Shown here: positions 28,372-37,245 of the stretch, in pieces
Position numbering within the stretch: the stretch's first letter is position 1
How the letters are laid out: each line of letters opens with the position of its first letter
IMG/VR virus record: IMGVR_UViG_3300046697_000236
Span: 1-58,275 of that record
Length of the DNA: 58,275 nucleotides
DNA from: a virus
Direction: 5' to 3' (one strand)
The notes under the pieces: generated by a model
Database searches by the model: none
Seen by the model: the letters and a program-made list of their open reading frames with translations, nothing else
What the model was told of the DNA's origin: nothing
Translations under genes and position numbers: made by a program

Positions 28372-29655
28372 TTACTTTTGTATAAGCGGTTTCGATTTAT
28401 TTTCCACCCATTGGTTAGTAAGTTGTTTGGCATCTATGGCGGAATATCCTTGATCCCTTAGTTGCTTAAACATATCCTTACTTGTCAGTCCTTTATTTGC
28501 CTTTTCTATGCCGGCAACATCCTGGAATGCTTTTCTAATGTTGGGTTTTATATCTGTCGAAACCTGATTGCCTTCTTTTGGATTGTTCCCCATGGGATTA
28601 AACGATTTGCTCCACCAATCACTCGCTGCCTCTGTCGCTGTTTTATCCGGCGCGGGCGTGGGATAGTTGCTTGCGTTTTTCCCTGGGGCTTCCGCTCCAA
28701 GATTAAACTGTGGAAAATATTGTTTCGAGAAAGTCCTCATGTGATTGAGTATCTCTGGGAATTCTTTTGCGTGTGCTGCTACAAAATCCTTCAATGCCAC
28801 CTGGTTGCCAAAGTCTCCAGTCTCTGCATTGAATTGTAGCAGTTTAGCTGTTGCATCCTTCTTGTCTGGATTTGCTGAAATATAAGCATTAAACAATGCA
28901 TGGGTGTCTCCTTCCGTCAATCCTATTTTTTGGTCAGGACTGTCGGGATCATTGATATCAAAATACGGCTTATGGGTCCCCGCTCTTTGGCTCATTTGTT
29001 TTGCCAATCTTTCATCCACTGCCTTTTGCCGTGCAGCTAATGCTCTATTCTTAAAATCTAAATCTTCTGCATGTCTGGTATTACGTCCAGCCTCTAAATC
29101 TAAAGCATGATCGGTTTTCCCTTGCTTGACTCCAAGATTCTTATTGGCAATGTCTTCCTGAGTTTCATTTCTATTTTCGGCCAATTTATTCTTGGTCCAA
29201 TCTTGTAAACCTTCCTTATGCAAATTCTCAAGTTCCTTAAGATAATTACCCGACTCTTTGGCGTAGTTGTTTTGTAGATCACGATTTCTTGCCATTGCCC
29301 TCAAGATTGAGTCATCTTCCTGCGTCTTTTCTACCGGAGCGCCACCATAAGACTGAGCGATACCTCCGAGGGCACCCAGGGCATTCCCAAGCGCTTGAAT
29401 ACGCGCCGATTTTTTATTTGCGTTGATCTCGTCAACTGGATATTTGGGTTTTTGAGCAATAATCAGATCCCTCAATGCTTCGTAGTCTGGAGGTTGCTGA
29501 TATGCTTTGGTGGTTGTGGCTGCGACATGCATGCCAGATTGACCTAGTTGTGGTTGAATAGGCGTCTGTGTTTTCTCTGTCCCGGGTGTTTGTAAATCGG
29601 GATCAGGTTGAACAGCCTTTACTGGAGGTGTGTTATTTATGTCGTTATCTGCCAT
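28372..29655 (-). CDS. Putative internal virion protein
   Basis: This 427-residue protein is rich in Ala, Gln, Asn and Lys. It has a Pro/Gln-rich flexible N-terminus (to about residue 70), a hydrophobic patch (LGNALGALGGIA), and a long coiled-coil stretch (residues 115-220). This resembles ejection or inner-core proteins. It sits just upstream of the giant polyvalent gene and two bases from it. The assignment is by composition and place. Confidence 0.5.
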   Translation of the reverse strand: MADNDINNTPPVKAVQPDPDLQTPGTEKTQTPIQPQLGQSGMHVAATTTKAYQQPPDYEALRDLIIAQKPKYPVDEINANKKSARIQALGNALGALGGIAQSYGGAPVEKTQEDDSILRAMARNRDLQNNYAKESGNYLKELENLHKEGLQDWTKNKLAENRNETQEDIANKNLGVKQGKTDHALDLEAGRNTRHAEDLDFKNRALAARQKAVDERLAKQMSQRAGTHKPYFDINDPDSPDQKIGLTEGDTHALFNAYISANPDKKDATAKLLQFNAETGDFGNQVALKDFVAAHAKEFPEILNHMRTFSKQYFPQFNLGAEAPGKNASNYPTPAPDKTATEAASDWWSKSFNPMGNNPKEGNQVSTDIKPNIRKAFQDVAGIEKANKGLTSKDMFKQLRDQGYSAIDAKQLTNQWVENKSKPLIQK

Positions 29656-30134
29656 TATTCCTTTGTTGCGGGTGCGCTTGAAGATTTATTGTACCAACTT
29701 GATACTCCACCTAATTTATTAAAGACAGACTGTCCCTCCGGAACATGTTCCGTAACCTCATTGTTTTTTTCTGGAGTTGCCTCTGCTTGTTTCATTGAAT
29801 AATCCTTTATGTCGCCCGTATTATCTCTCTCGAAATCATAAGATGTGCCTGCAGATGTAGGCTTCCATGCTTTTTTTGCGATATTGAAATCTACAACTCC
29901 ATCCGCATTGACGAACTTTTTTCCCACATTAGGAAACTTATCTTTAAACTCTGAGCGTAGATCCTGTCTTTGCCTTAAGGTATCATCATCCATTGAATCA
30001 TCCGCAAATACTATTTTGTGTCTCCCATTATCATTGAGCCAACTCACAGCCATGGGAATCTCTCCTTGGTTGCTAGGCGTTGCTTTTGTTGTCGAAATAT
30101 TTTCTAATGGGTGACTTTTACCTGGTTCTGCCAT
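29655..30134 (-). CDS. Hypothetical virion-operon protein
   Basis: This 159-residue hydrophilic protein (Asp/Lys/Ser-rich) was not recognised. Its stop overlaps the next start (TAATG). It is likely a minor internal or core protein by position. Confidence 0.5.
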   Translation of the reverse strand: MAEPGKSHPLENISTTKATPSNQGEIPMAVSWLNDNGRHKIVFADDSMDDDTLRQRQDLRSEFKDKFPNVGKKFVNADGVVDFNIAKKAWKPTSAGTSYDFERDNTGDIKDYSMKQAEATPEKNNEVTEHVPEGQSVFNKLGGVSSWYNKSSSAPATKE

Positions 30135-30146
30135 ATTGTTTTAGTT

Positions 30147-30872
30147 TTAACCTATTACTTTCTCTCCCATATCAGCCATGATATTAAACCCACCTCCATT
30201 ATCAGAATTGCCCTTATTGGACAATGAGGAATCATTTTGGAAAATGCTTCCTGGCTTCGTTCCTCCACTTCCGGAAAAAGCGCTACTCACATCCTTCCCC
30301 GCTCCACTAAAATTAGCCATTGCGTTATTTATGGATTGCTGTTGTTGAGTCCATAAGTTCTGTTGCTGTTGATCGAGCGGCATTTGTTGATTAAGATATT
30401 GATTACGTATACCCTGTTTGTATGATTGTCCGCTTGCCGCCAAGCTACCATAAGCATTCGCTATCTGTCCCTCCATACCTGTTTTTTGTGCTATCTTGGA
30501 TTCATCAGACGCACCGGTTATTGCTCCGGTTCCTGCGGATTGCAAATTTGCCTCCTTAACACTATTCTCAAGACCGGTCTGTAAAGCTTTGCCTTGAGCT
30601 GTGTCAAGAATATCCTTATTGTATTCCGTGTTGTAATAATTCTGATTAGCTAACTCTCTTTGAGAGACAAGTCCTTGTTTTTTTGACTGAATATCAGCTT
30701 GTTTTTTCCCTGAAAAGAATCCCGCTACGCCACCAATAAGACCTCCGGCAGCAGCTCCTATCGCAGTTCCTTCAGGACCAACAAAACTCCCTATTTCGGC
30801 GCCCATAGCCGCACCCGTTCCTGCTCCTTTTAATGCGCTTCCTGCTTCTGTTGCTCCGGTACCATTTGCCAT
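30147..30872 (-). CDS. Glycine-zipper internal/ejection protein
   Basis: This 241-residue protein begins with a Gly/Ala-rich glycine-zipper segment (residues 12-55, GAAMGAEIGSFVGPEGTAIG then GGLIGGVAGFFSG) that can insert in membranes. A Gln/Asn-rich helical body follows. This pattern is typical of pilot or ejection proteins that pass DNA through the envelope. It is the first gene of the leftward virion operon; its start is 18 bases from the shared promoter element. Confidence 0.6.
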   Translation of the reverse strand: MANGTGATEAGSALKGAGTGAAMGAEIGSFVGPEGTAIGAAAGGLIGGVAGFFSGKKQADIQSKKQGLVSQRELANQNYYNTEYNKDILDTAQGKALQTGLENSVKEANLQSAGTGAITGASDESKIAQKTGMEGQIANAYGSLAASGQSYKQGIRNQYLNQQMPLDQQQQNLWTQQQQSINNAMANFSGAGKDVSSAFSGSGGTKPGSIFQNDSSLSNKGNSDNGGGFNIMADMGEKVIG

Positions 30873-30889
30873 AAGGATAATTTATGGGC

Positions 30890-30951
30890 TAAAATTAACT
30901 AAGAGTTATTGAAATAAAATAGGAATTATCCATTGATCTATGGGGGATTCC
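30890..30951 (-). promoter_or_regulatory. Candidate leftward late promoter element, copy 2
   Basis: Read leftward: GGAATCCCCCA, a 16-base spacer, TCCTAT, 20 bases, TTAATTTTA. Parts and spacings equal those at 4576-4637. The inferred start of transcription would lie about 10 bases before the gene at 30872. Confidence 0.55.
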
Positions 30952-30975
30952 AACATAATTCAAAAATGTTATGTT

Positions 30976-30983
30976 TAATTTTG
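30976..30983 (+). promoter_or_regulatory. Possible -7 box for the rightward tail genes
   Basis: TAATTTTG fits TAnnTTTG and lies seven bases before the ATG at 30990. No TTG is found at the usual distance upstream, so an activator or another site may be needed. Confidence 0.3.
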
Positions 30984-30989
30984 CATATT

Positions 30990-31403
30990 ATGAATAAACA
31001 TTATACGCGCGAAGACAAGATCGCCATACTATGCTTACTGAGGGATCATGATTACAACTATCCCGTTGTGGCTAAATTAACAAAAGTTACTCCTAAAACG
31101 CTAAGTGCCTGGAATGATAAATTAGGGGATAAGATTGCTGATGATAATAATCTACCGACTATCATCGCTCATGCCAAAGTCGATATTCAAGTTAAGCGCA
31201 ACGAGGTGATAGAAAGAGCATTCCCGGTAATCGAGATGATTACTGACCGAATGAAAAAACTTATTCCTAAATGCAAAAGAATGGATCATCTGGCTCAAGC
31301 CTATAAGATTCTTAATGAAGCTACTGTCAATCCTGCACATGTCAATATTCAAAATACACAGATAAACATCATTGATCAACTCAATGAGAGACTTAAAAAT
31401 TAA
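30990..31403 (+). CDS. HTH protein, small terminase candidate
   Basis: The chosen start (MNKHYTREDK) drops a poorly fitting 19-residue extension; the product is 137 residues. Residues 5-45 (TREDKIAILCLLRDHDYNYPVVAKLTKVTPKTLSAWND) form a helix-turn-helix of transposase/small-terminase type. A helical middle and a tail with Asn/Ile repeats follow, the latter typical of oligomerisation in small terminases. It is followed at once by the large tail protein gene and is remote from the large terminase, which is unusual. A transcriptional regulator is the alternative. Confidence 0.55.
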   Translation: MNKHYTREDKIAILCLLRDHDYNYPVVAKLTKVTPKTLSAWNDKLGDKIADDNNLPTIIAHAKVDIQVKRNEVIERAFPVIEMITDRMKKLIPKCKRMDHLAQAYKILNEATVNPAHVNIQNTQINIIDQLNERLKN

Positions 31404-31408
31404 ATAAA

Positions 31409-34045
31409 ATGGGAAAAGGAATAGTTAATTTTAAGGGAACAATGCGAAACTATTCCCATGACAATGTTCCTGATGGAGCCTGTGAGCAAATTATTAACAT
31501 GCGTTATGAAAAGAATGCGTGGGTTCCGGTAGGACCTAAATCTTTAATTACTTTTCCTACCATACCCGCCAATCTGGTAGGCGGTATTTCTTCTACAAAA
31601 AAAATGTGGGGGTGTAATCTTGATACAGGAATGGTACTTGTTATATTTGATTCCTCTACAGGCGTTATCCAGATAATGAAAAATTACCAAGACACTGGTT
31701 GGGCGGGTCCGTTTGCGTTAGCTACTTTTTTAGGTAAGACGATAAATATAAAATTTCTCAATAATGTTATTTTAATTTTCGACAATACGGACAAGCAAAT
31801 CCATTATGCAATATCTTCACCTGATCCCACCATTATTTATTATTATGCAGGCACTATGCAACTGCCAGAGATCGATTTTAACCCCATCAATTATACGTTG
31901 GTAGGACCAGGAAGTATCGTCATCAATTACACATCAGTAGATCAACTAGACTGGAATACGGCTTTTAGTGCTGCCCTGTACGCTGACCAAAATGTTAAAT
32001 ACCAGGCAGGATTCATAGAGGGCTCTGTGAGTATTATCTGCGCCTATGAGCTTTTTGACGGAACATATATTTATCATTCTGTCCCCAAGAGATTATTTGT
32101 TGGTAATTCTTCAGGGATATTCGATAACTCTCCCGGGTATCCCTATGCGCCTCTAAATCCAAAAATGTTATTATGGTCGAATGGCGCACCAAATACGCTT
32201 GGCCTTCAAGGGTATGCTTATGGACAGATTTTGATGGAATTTAATATTGGAGCTAATCTGGCACTGCTGAAATCGAACTATAAAGACATCATTAAAAATA
32301 TAACTGTTTTTATGACCAAACCACAACCATCTATCTTGCTTGATGATGCGTGGCAAATAGGAGCATCACCAGGAAGCGAACGGGTGCTAAAACATTCTCC
32401 TTATTACGATATTAATACGGGACCCACTACTTCTGGTTCTATGATATATCAAGATATTAATTACTATAGAGTTGCAATATATTCACTAGACGATACGAGA
32501 CTTGCCCTGGGTTCAAATCCATTGCCCGTAGGCGATCTTACGGATATTGCAACCAGGCTAGAGCTTCCGGTTGATAATTTCTCTAGAGTCCAGCTTCACT
32601 CAACAGTTTCACAACTTTATAATTCGCGTCTCAATCTAGCTAATATTAATGTTAATTTTCCAAGCATTTTAAATTTTTGGATATCAACGGCAGGAAACCC
32701 CACTACTAATATTTATTGGTGCGAGTTTACTATTAATACTGATCAGGGAATATTTGTTGTTAATAGCGCTACCGTGAATTCGACAAATAGTGATGGATCT
32801 GTTGATGTTCTTAGTTTTCCTTTTCCTGACTCTAGGTGTTCAAAAATGAGAATAGTTAAGCAAGCAGGAGTAAGTGGTCCCATGTACGCTACCGGTTACT
32901 TCAATATGGCTCCTAATAACATTCATAATTTTTCTTATTTTTATGATCCGGCTCAACAGTCTACATTTAATATTCCGGATTCTGCCTTCGCTACCGCAAC
33001 ACTAGGAACCAAAATGTCGTATACTGAACCTACTAGAGTTCAGATTTCGCAAGTTAATAATCCTTTTTATTTCCCCGCAAATCTTTCTTATCATGTTGGT
33101 GCTTCCGACATACTGGGACTTGCTGATAATGCCATGCCAGTTGACCTCACCCAATTTGGACAGTATCCAATAATCGTCTTTTCCAAAGACGGAAATTGGG
33201 CAATGAATATAGGAACGGGGAATGTTTATATAACAAACATAACACCTCATAGCTCTAAGCCTGCCGTTTCGGGCACGATACTTGCCAGGGTAGAAGACTT
33301 TATAATCTATCAATCCATTGAGGGATTAATGATAATGGGGGGTAGGGATTCGAATTGTGCCACTAAAATCCTAGAGACAGGTTTTGGTAATCCGTTAATT
33401 AATGACACAATATATCAATCAATCCTTGGTTCGCTACAATTGGTTGGATTGTATTCCTCGGTGACAAACGACGATTTTCTGAATAATTTTATCGCAATCC
33501 CATCTAACTTAATTTTAGGTTATAATTTTAAAAAGAGAGAGATAATAATCTCGAACTTGGGTAATCAAAATTATAGTTGGGTTTATTCATTAATATCAAA
33601 TAGTTGGCAGAAGATATCAGATACTTTTTCTTCATTTATTAATTGCTTTGGATTATGGTATGGCATCAGATCTGGTGATGGTAAGATTGTTGATCTTGCA
33701 GTTGAGACACAGAATGCTCCGGTACAAGTAATGATACAGACCGCTCCGGTAAATTTCGGGGACCAAATGTTTAAAAATCTCAAACGTTCTTTATTGAGAT
33801 GCCGCGTGACTTTAAATAATGGCTGTTTTTTCGGCTTTTATCTTTATCGTAGGCAAATAGATAGTTGGCTGCTCGTTGGTGGAAACGAGACTGCCGGAAT
33901 CGCAAATATCGTTAACAATTCACCTATACCAAAAGGATCAACAAGCCAAGAATACATATTTATTTTCATTGGCCAATTAACCCAAGGATTTATAACTGGA
34001 ATCGAATCTGAAATAGAACAGGCTTACACTTCTAAAATACGTTAG
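31409..34045 (+). CDS. Large tail protein, possible beta-propeller
   Basis: This 878-residue, beta-rich protein has many short strands of repeated form and few charged helices. The opening (VNFKGTMRNYSHDNVPDGACEQIINMRY) is typical of tail-hub or head-closure proteins of short-tailed phages, in the manner of P22 gp10-like stabilisation proteins. Its stop codon overlaps that of the opposing lipoprotein gene (TTAG shared). It is the only large tail gene on the plus strand. Receptor binding is an alternative role. Confidence 0.6.
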   Translation: MGKGIVNFKGTMRNYSHDNVPDGACEQIINMRYEKNAWVPVGPKSLITFPTIPANLVGGISSTKKMWGCNLDTGMVLVIFDSSTGVIQIMKNYQDTGWAGPFALATFLGKTINIKFLNNVILIFDNTDKQIHYAISSPDPTIIYYYAGTMQLPEIDFNPINYTLVGPGSIVINYTSVDQLDWNTAFSAALYADQNVKYQAGFIEGSVSIICAYELFDGTYIYHSVPKRLFVGNSSGIFDNSPGYPYAPLNPKMLLWSNGAPNTLGLQGYAYGQILMEFNIGANLALLKSNYKDIIKNITVFMTKPQPSILLDDAWQIGASPGSERVLKHSPYYDINTGPTTSGSMIYQDINYYRVAIYSLDDTRLALGSNPLPVGDLTDIATRLELPVDNFSRVQLHSTVSQLYNSRLNLANINVNFPSILNFWISTAGNPTTNIYWCEFTINTDQGIFVVNSATVNSTNSDGSVDVLSFPFPDSRCSKMRIVKQAGVSGPMYATGYFNMAPNNIHNFSYFYDPAQQSTFNIPDSAFATATLGTKMSYTEPTRVQISQVNNPFYFPANLSYHVGASDILGLADNAMPVDLTQFGQYPIIVFSKDGNWAMNIGTGNVYITNITPHSSKPAVSGTILARVEDFIIYQSIEGLMIMGGRDSNCATKILETGFGNPLINDTIYQSILGSLQLVGLYSSVTNDDFLNNFIAIPSNLILGYNFKKREIIISNLGNQNYSWVYSLISNSWQKISDTFSSFINCFGLWYGIRSGDGKIVDLAVETQNAPVQVMIQTAPVNFGDQMFKNLKRSLLRCRVTLNNGCFFGFYLYRRQIDSWLLVGGNETAGIANIVNNSPIPKGSTSQEYIFIFIGQLTQGFITGIESEIEQAYTSKIR

Positions 34046-34440
34046 TTATATACATACTTAGTACGCAATTGCACATAAGTGCATTGGCCAGCCCTCAAAA
34101 TGGTATCCACTGAGGCATACCATTCTTCCTGATTAATAAGACCAGTTATGTGACATTGCATTGTTTCGGATTCCCCTAATCCGATCACCAAAGAAACAGA
34201 CTTTCCGTCCCCGAATCTAGGGACTGAATCACAATTTTCAAAACTTTTATAAGCAATAGAATTACCCAATGAGGAAGTCCCCTTCCATATTACTGCGGAA
34301 GAAGCGTAGGAACCTGTTGCCTCAAATATCGAATTCATTGTCTTTCTATTCTGCCAAATACAAACCTGTGCGGTATGATTTTCTTTCTGGCAGCCAGCAA
34401 TGATAATTGCAATTACGCTGATTAATAAGAGTTTCTTCAT
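34042..34440 (-). CDS. Phage-encoded lipoprotein
   Basis: The start at 34440 gives a clean type II signal peptide (MKKLLLISVIAIIIAGC) with a lipobox ending IAGC; the upstream in-frame ATG at 34479 adds a polar extension and is rejected. The mature part of about 116 residues has Cys residues at several places and is beta-rich. An outer-surface lipoprotein expressed in the host could block superinfection, but no family is recognised. Confidence 0.65.
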   Translation of the reverse strand: MKKLLLISVIAIIIAGCQKENHTAQVCIWQNRKTMNSIFEATGSYASSAVIWKGTSSLGNSIAYKSFENCDSVPRFGDGKSVSLVIGLGESETMQCHITGLINQEEWYASVDTILRAGQCTYVQLRTKYVYN

Positions 34441-34445
34441 ATAAT

Positions 34446-35126
34446 TTAATTTTGAATTGTTAATGTTTGCGATAACCAATTAATTCCCTTTTGTGTCACT
34501 AATGTTTTAACATGTATGCGTGTTCGCTCGCCAATAATTATTGGCGTTTCAATGCACGTAAAGTAGCCCTGCCCAATAAATCGTTGGTAGGGAATATTAT
34601 CTTTATCTAAAATATTTTGCTCACGAAGCCTTTTGAAAAGACCATTTCTGCCAACACCAAACTTCAAAACCTTTGCTGCATCTCCAATATCAATGCAGTC
34701 ACCTGAACTCATTACCTTATCGAATGTCTCTGCCTTGGGCGTGAGTTCTTTTATTTTGATTTCAGCAAGTTCCCTAGCTTCTTCTGCTTGAACAACCATA
34801 AGGGCAAGATCCTTTCTGGAAAGTTCTTTTTTGAGGTTGCAGTAATCTTTTTCACATTCAATAAAATAATTACGAGCGAGCATTCCTTGGCTTGTACGTT
34901 GCATCATACTCCAATGTTTCGCACACTCAATTGTTAAAACCCAATCAACCATCTGATTTTCAATGCTCACTTTTGAGCAATCAATATCTACGGTAAATCC
35001 ATAATCTATCATTCTATAAACCCACGTATCAAATCGTGTTTCAATTTGTAGAAATTCATGCAATTCCCTTGCGGAAATAACATTTTTACCGCCCTCTGAT
35101 TTTTTAACTTTAATCAATTCGTTCAT
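34446..35126 (-). CDS. AntA/AntB-type phage antirepressor
   Basis: The start at 35126 (MNELIKVKKSEGGKNVISAR) is chosen because the upstream in-frame stretch falls on a structured leader. The N-terminal half holds the AntA/AntB fold (ISARELHEFLQIETRFDTWVYRMIDYGF, then CAKHWSMMQRTSQGMLARNYFIECE). The C-terminal half is a KilAC-like domain (KAETFDKVMSSGDCIDIGDAAKVL). Such proteins relieve phage repression or control the lytic switch. No CI-like repressor was found nearby. Confidence 0.85.
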   Translation of the reverse strand: MNELIKVKKSEGGKNVISARELHEFLQIETRFDTWVYRMIDYGFTVDIDCSKVSIENQMVDWVLTIECAKHWSMMQRTSQGMLARNYFIECEKDYCNLKKELSRKDLALMVVQAEEARELAEIKIKELTPKAETFDKVMSSGDCIDIGDAAKVLKFGVGRNGLFKRLREQNILDKDNIPYQRFIGQGYFTCIETPIIIGERTRIHVKTLVTQKGINWLSQTLTIQN

Positions 35127-35151
35127 ATTATTTATTTTTATTAAAAACCAC

Positions 35152-35192
35152 GAAGCCCGAATCAGTGCTACCAGGCAACTAAAACGGGCTTC
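35152..35192 (-). ncRNA. Structured 5' leader of the antirepressor gene
   Basis: GAAGCCCG and CGGGCTTC form an 8-bp stem, with a 4x4 internal loop and an inner stem (AGT, bulged T, GC / GCACT) capped by CTGGTA. It lies between the promoter (35237-35267) and the ATG at 35126, so it is probably transcribed. It may be a regulatory leader; read as protein it gives an implausible extension. Confidence 0.5.
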
Positions 35193-35236
35193 TTTTCTAT
35201 TTGGTTTTATCTTGTTATTGCTGGTAGACAATGAAT

Positions 35237-35267
35237 CAAAAATACAATATTAAAACTCAAAAGTCAA
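35237..35267 (-). promoter_or_regulatory. Promoter of the antirepressor
   Basis: Read leftward: TTG at 35267-35265, 20 bases, TATTTTTG at 35244-35237. This fits the Bacteroidota -33/-7 model. The -33 area reads ACTTGACTTTT, shared with the early promoter at 49723-49754. Confidence 0.65.
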
Positions 35268-35284
35268 GTAAAAAGTGATTTATT

Positions 35285-36121
35285 TTACATTGGTGAATAA
35301 ACAGACTGCCGGGATTTATCATCTAGAGGATTATAAACTTGGCTGATGTCCTGGTTGTGGTAATAATGCAAAATACTTTTAATTGATCTGTGTCCGGTCA
35401 TCTGCATTGTCTTTGGCAAACTTGCGTTATCAACCAACTTTGTAATGTATTGATGTCTGAAGCTGTGAGGGGTTATTTTCCTGCCGATCTGCGTTTCGGC
35501 TTCATGGAGTACATTTCTTATGCTTGTCTCAGAATATTGGCCTCCATTTGGATTTTCAAAAAGATACTCTTTTGGATTAAACCTTTTAAGATATGCCAAG
35601 ATATATTTTTTCGCTACCTCATGAATCTGAACATCCCGGTTAATTCCATGCTTTAAGGTGTGAATAAAGATTTTGTCATGGATTAAGTCTACTTGAGATA
35701 ATTTGATATTGAGTAATTCCGATATTCTTATGCCAGTCGAAAATAGAAGTATTGTAAAAGTTTTATGTTTCAGATTACTGATTGATTTCATTACAGATAC
35801 AAATTCCTCATAGGTCATTACTTGGTGAAATTTCTTTTCAGACTTAATTGGAACAAACCAATTCATTTTGTTTGGCTGTTTCAATACTCGTTCATAAAGA
35901 ATTTTGGCTGCACTGCAAATCACATTATAATAGGAATCTGAATACCGTTCCCGGAATCCCGAAAAGTATCGTTTCAAATCAAGTTCAGACATTCTATAAA
36001 CTCGCTCGTTCTCAGAAAGGAATTTATTCTTTACTGATTTGTAGTTTTCTTTTGTTATTTCCGACAGCGGCATGAGTCCTAATTCTATGGCATACCTTTT
36101 ATTTAACTCTGACAATTCCAT
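35285..36121 (-). CDS. Tyrosine recombinase (integrase)
   Basis: This 278-residue recombinase has the catalytic set: Arg132 (TGIRISELL), Lys157 (TLKHG), His219-x-x-Arg222 (PHSFRH), His244 (TGHRS) and Tyr253 or 254 (LHYYH). The core-binding domain (residues 25-90) includes SAAKILYERVLKQPNKMNWF, reminiscent of Xer/IntI N-domains. The extra segment that marks IntI between the Lys and His-Arg motifs is not visible. The gene lies 50 bases from the first core of the cassette array. It could be the phage integrase, the array recombinase, or both. Confidence 0.9.
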   Translation of the reverse strand: MELSELNKRYAIELGLMPLSEITKENYKSVKNKFLSENERVYRMSELDLKRYFSGFRERYSDSYYNVICSAAKILYERVLKQPNKMNWFVPIKSEKKFHQVMTYEEFVSVMKSISNLKHKTFTILLFSTGIRISELLNIKLSQVDLIHDKIFIHTLKHGINRDVQIHEVAKKYILAYLKRFNPKEYLFENPNGGQYSETSIRNVLHEAETQIGRKITPHSFRHQYITKLVDNASLPKTMQMTGHRSIKSILHYYHNQDISQVYNPLDDKSRQSVYSPM

Positions 36122-36172
36122 ATAAAATGATTTTAATTATCAAACACTTACCTTTATTGTAATTAATATATG

Positions 36173-36328
36173 TTATGTGGCATTAGGCTTCGGTGCATTC
36201 ATTTCTCGCACCAATTCCATTATCTTCTCCATAACTTTAACAACATATTTTTCACTACATTCGGTTTCTATTTTTACACCAGCCCGAACCAATGGTGCTT
36301 CAATTGTAATTTTATATTTATTGTTCAT
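36173..36328 (-). CDS. Cassette ORF, hypothetical
   Basis: This 51-residue protein (start MNNKYKITIEAPLVRAG) was not recognised. Its stop codon TAA lies inside the array core (GCCACATAAC read leftward), as is common in integron cassettes. The segment ends GTTATGTGGC/GCCACATAAC are a perfect 10-bp inverted repeat. It is the cassette nearest the recombinase gene. Confidence 0.5.
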   Translation of the reverse strand: MNNKYKITIEAPLVRAGVKIETECSEKYVVKVMEKIMELVREMNAPKPNAT

Positions 36329-36344
36329 AATAATTAACGCCACA

Positions 36345-36460
36345 TAACAACGTGTATAAAACATTGCCCTTCGTGGTCTTTTTTTAGTTTATATTAATTT
36401 TATAATTCTGTTCATTCTATTAAGTTCTGTGTTGGCAACGTTTCATACACGCAGCCGTTA
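36345..36460. repeat. attC-like site 1
   Basis: GTGTATAAAACATTGCC (36352-36368) pairs at 15 of 17 places with GGCAACGTTTCATACAC (36434-36450). The outer cores are ATAAC and GTTAG. The size, about 115 bp, fits long attC sites. Confidence 0.65.
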
Positions 36461-36540
36461 GAGTTCAATCGGATTGCTCGCACTAAGCCCTCCCGCTGCA
36501 ATCCGAACGAGAAAGCAAAATTAAAATAAATGCCACCCCA

Positions 36541-36873
36541 CTAAAAATAATTAACCTCGTAACTTACTTTCATTCCTTCATCAAAAGAATATAGAGGCGA
36601 AGGAAATTCAAACGTAACAATACGTTCTCCTTCAATGGTATCGTTATCTACATACCATATTTCTTTGTCTGGATATTTTTCGCATATAATACGTTTGAAT
36701 CTCCTTTTGCTAAGATCATTTAATAAATATCCATATCCTTTTTTGATAAGTCGATCTTTAATTATTTCTTCTTTTTTCGCCTCTATATCTGAGGCCTGTT
36801 TCATCAATAATTCATTTAATGAGCGTTGTTTATCACCCATCTCCGAAAATAATGATTCTAAATTTTTATCCAT
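36541..36873 (-). CDS. Cassette ORF, hypothetical coiled coil
   Basis: This 110-residue protein has a helical N-terminal half and a mixed C-terminal half (IICEKYPDKEIWYVDNDTIEGE). The ATG at 36873 follows GGGAGGT at a five-base distance, a Shine-Dalgarno site rare in this genome, which hints at an origin outside the phage. The segment is bounded by a perfect 12-bp inverted repeat (36457-36468 and 36914-36925). No family is recognised. Confidence 0.6.
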   Translation of the reverse strand: MDKNLESLFSEMGDKQRSLNELLMKQASDIEAKKEEIIKDRLIKKGYGYLLNDLSKRRFKRIICEKYPDKEIWYVDNDTIEGERIVTFEFPSPLYSFDEGMKVSYEVNYF

Positions 36874-36920
36874 ATTACCTCCCAAATTTATTTTAATTAA
36901 GCATCTTTTCTCTTTGAACT

Positions 36921-37074
36921 CTAACGATCAGTAGCAACAGCCCATCTACATAGTACCCACGCAATCCGACTGACTCTAACAAGACCTATCAGCGATATAT
37001 GCGCTGTACTTCGGGGCTGTTTCAGCTTTACTTTATGCGAAGCGCATAAACCGCTGATAGCTCCTGATCGTTAG
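36921..37074. repeat. attC-like site 2
   Basis: CTAACGATCAG (36921-36931) pairs perfectly with CTGATCGTTAG (37064-37074). Inside, TATCAGCG (36987-36994) pairs with CGCTGATA (37052-37059) and continues to a GCGC/GCGC step. A second CTCTAAC core lies at 36974-36980, which would give a shorter site of about 100 bp. Confidence 0.65.
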
Positions 37075-37203
37075 TCGCAAACCGCTTGCACCCCAATGAT
37101 GCCCGAAGCGGTCATCCCCTTTAACACACACGGGCGAACAAAACAATGAAATAAAATAAAATTAGTTTTACCACCACACATCGGATTGTACCAATCCGTG
37201 AAA

Positions 37204-37227
37204 ATAAGGGCTGCTATCATACAGCCC
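37204..37227 (-). terminator. Rho-independent terminator
   Basis: Read leftward, GGGCTG, eight bases, CAGCCC, then TTATTTT. It lies 19 bases beyond the stop of the coiled-coil cassette gene at 37246. Confidence 0.65.
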
Positions 37228-37245
37228 CTATCAATATTACCTTAA

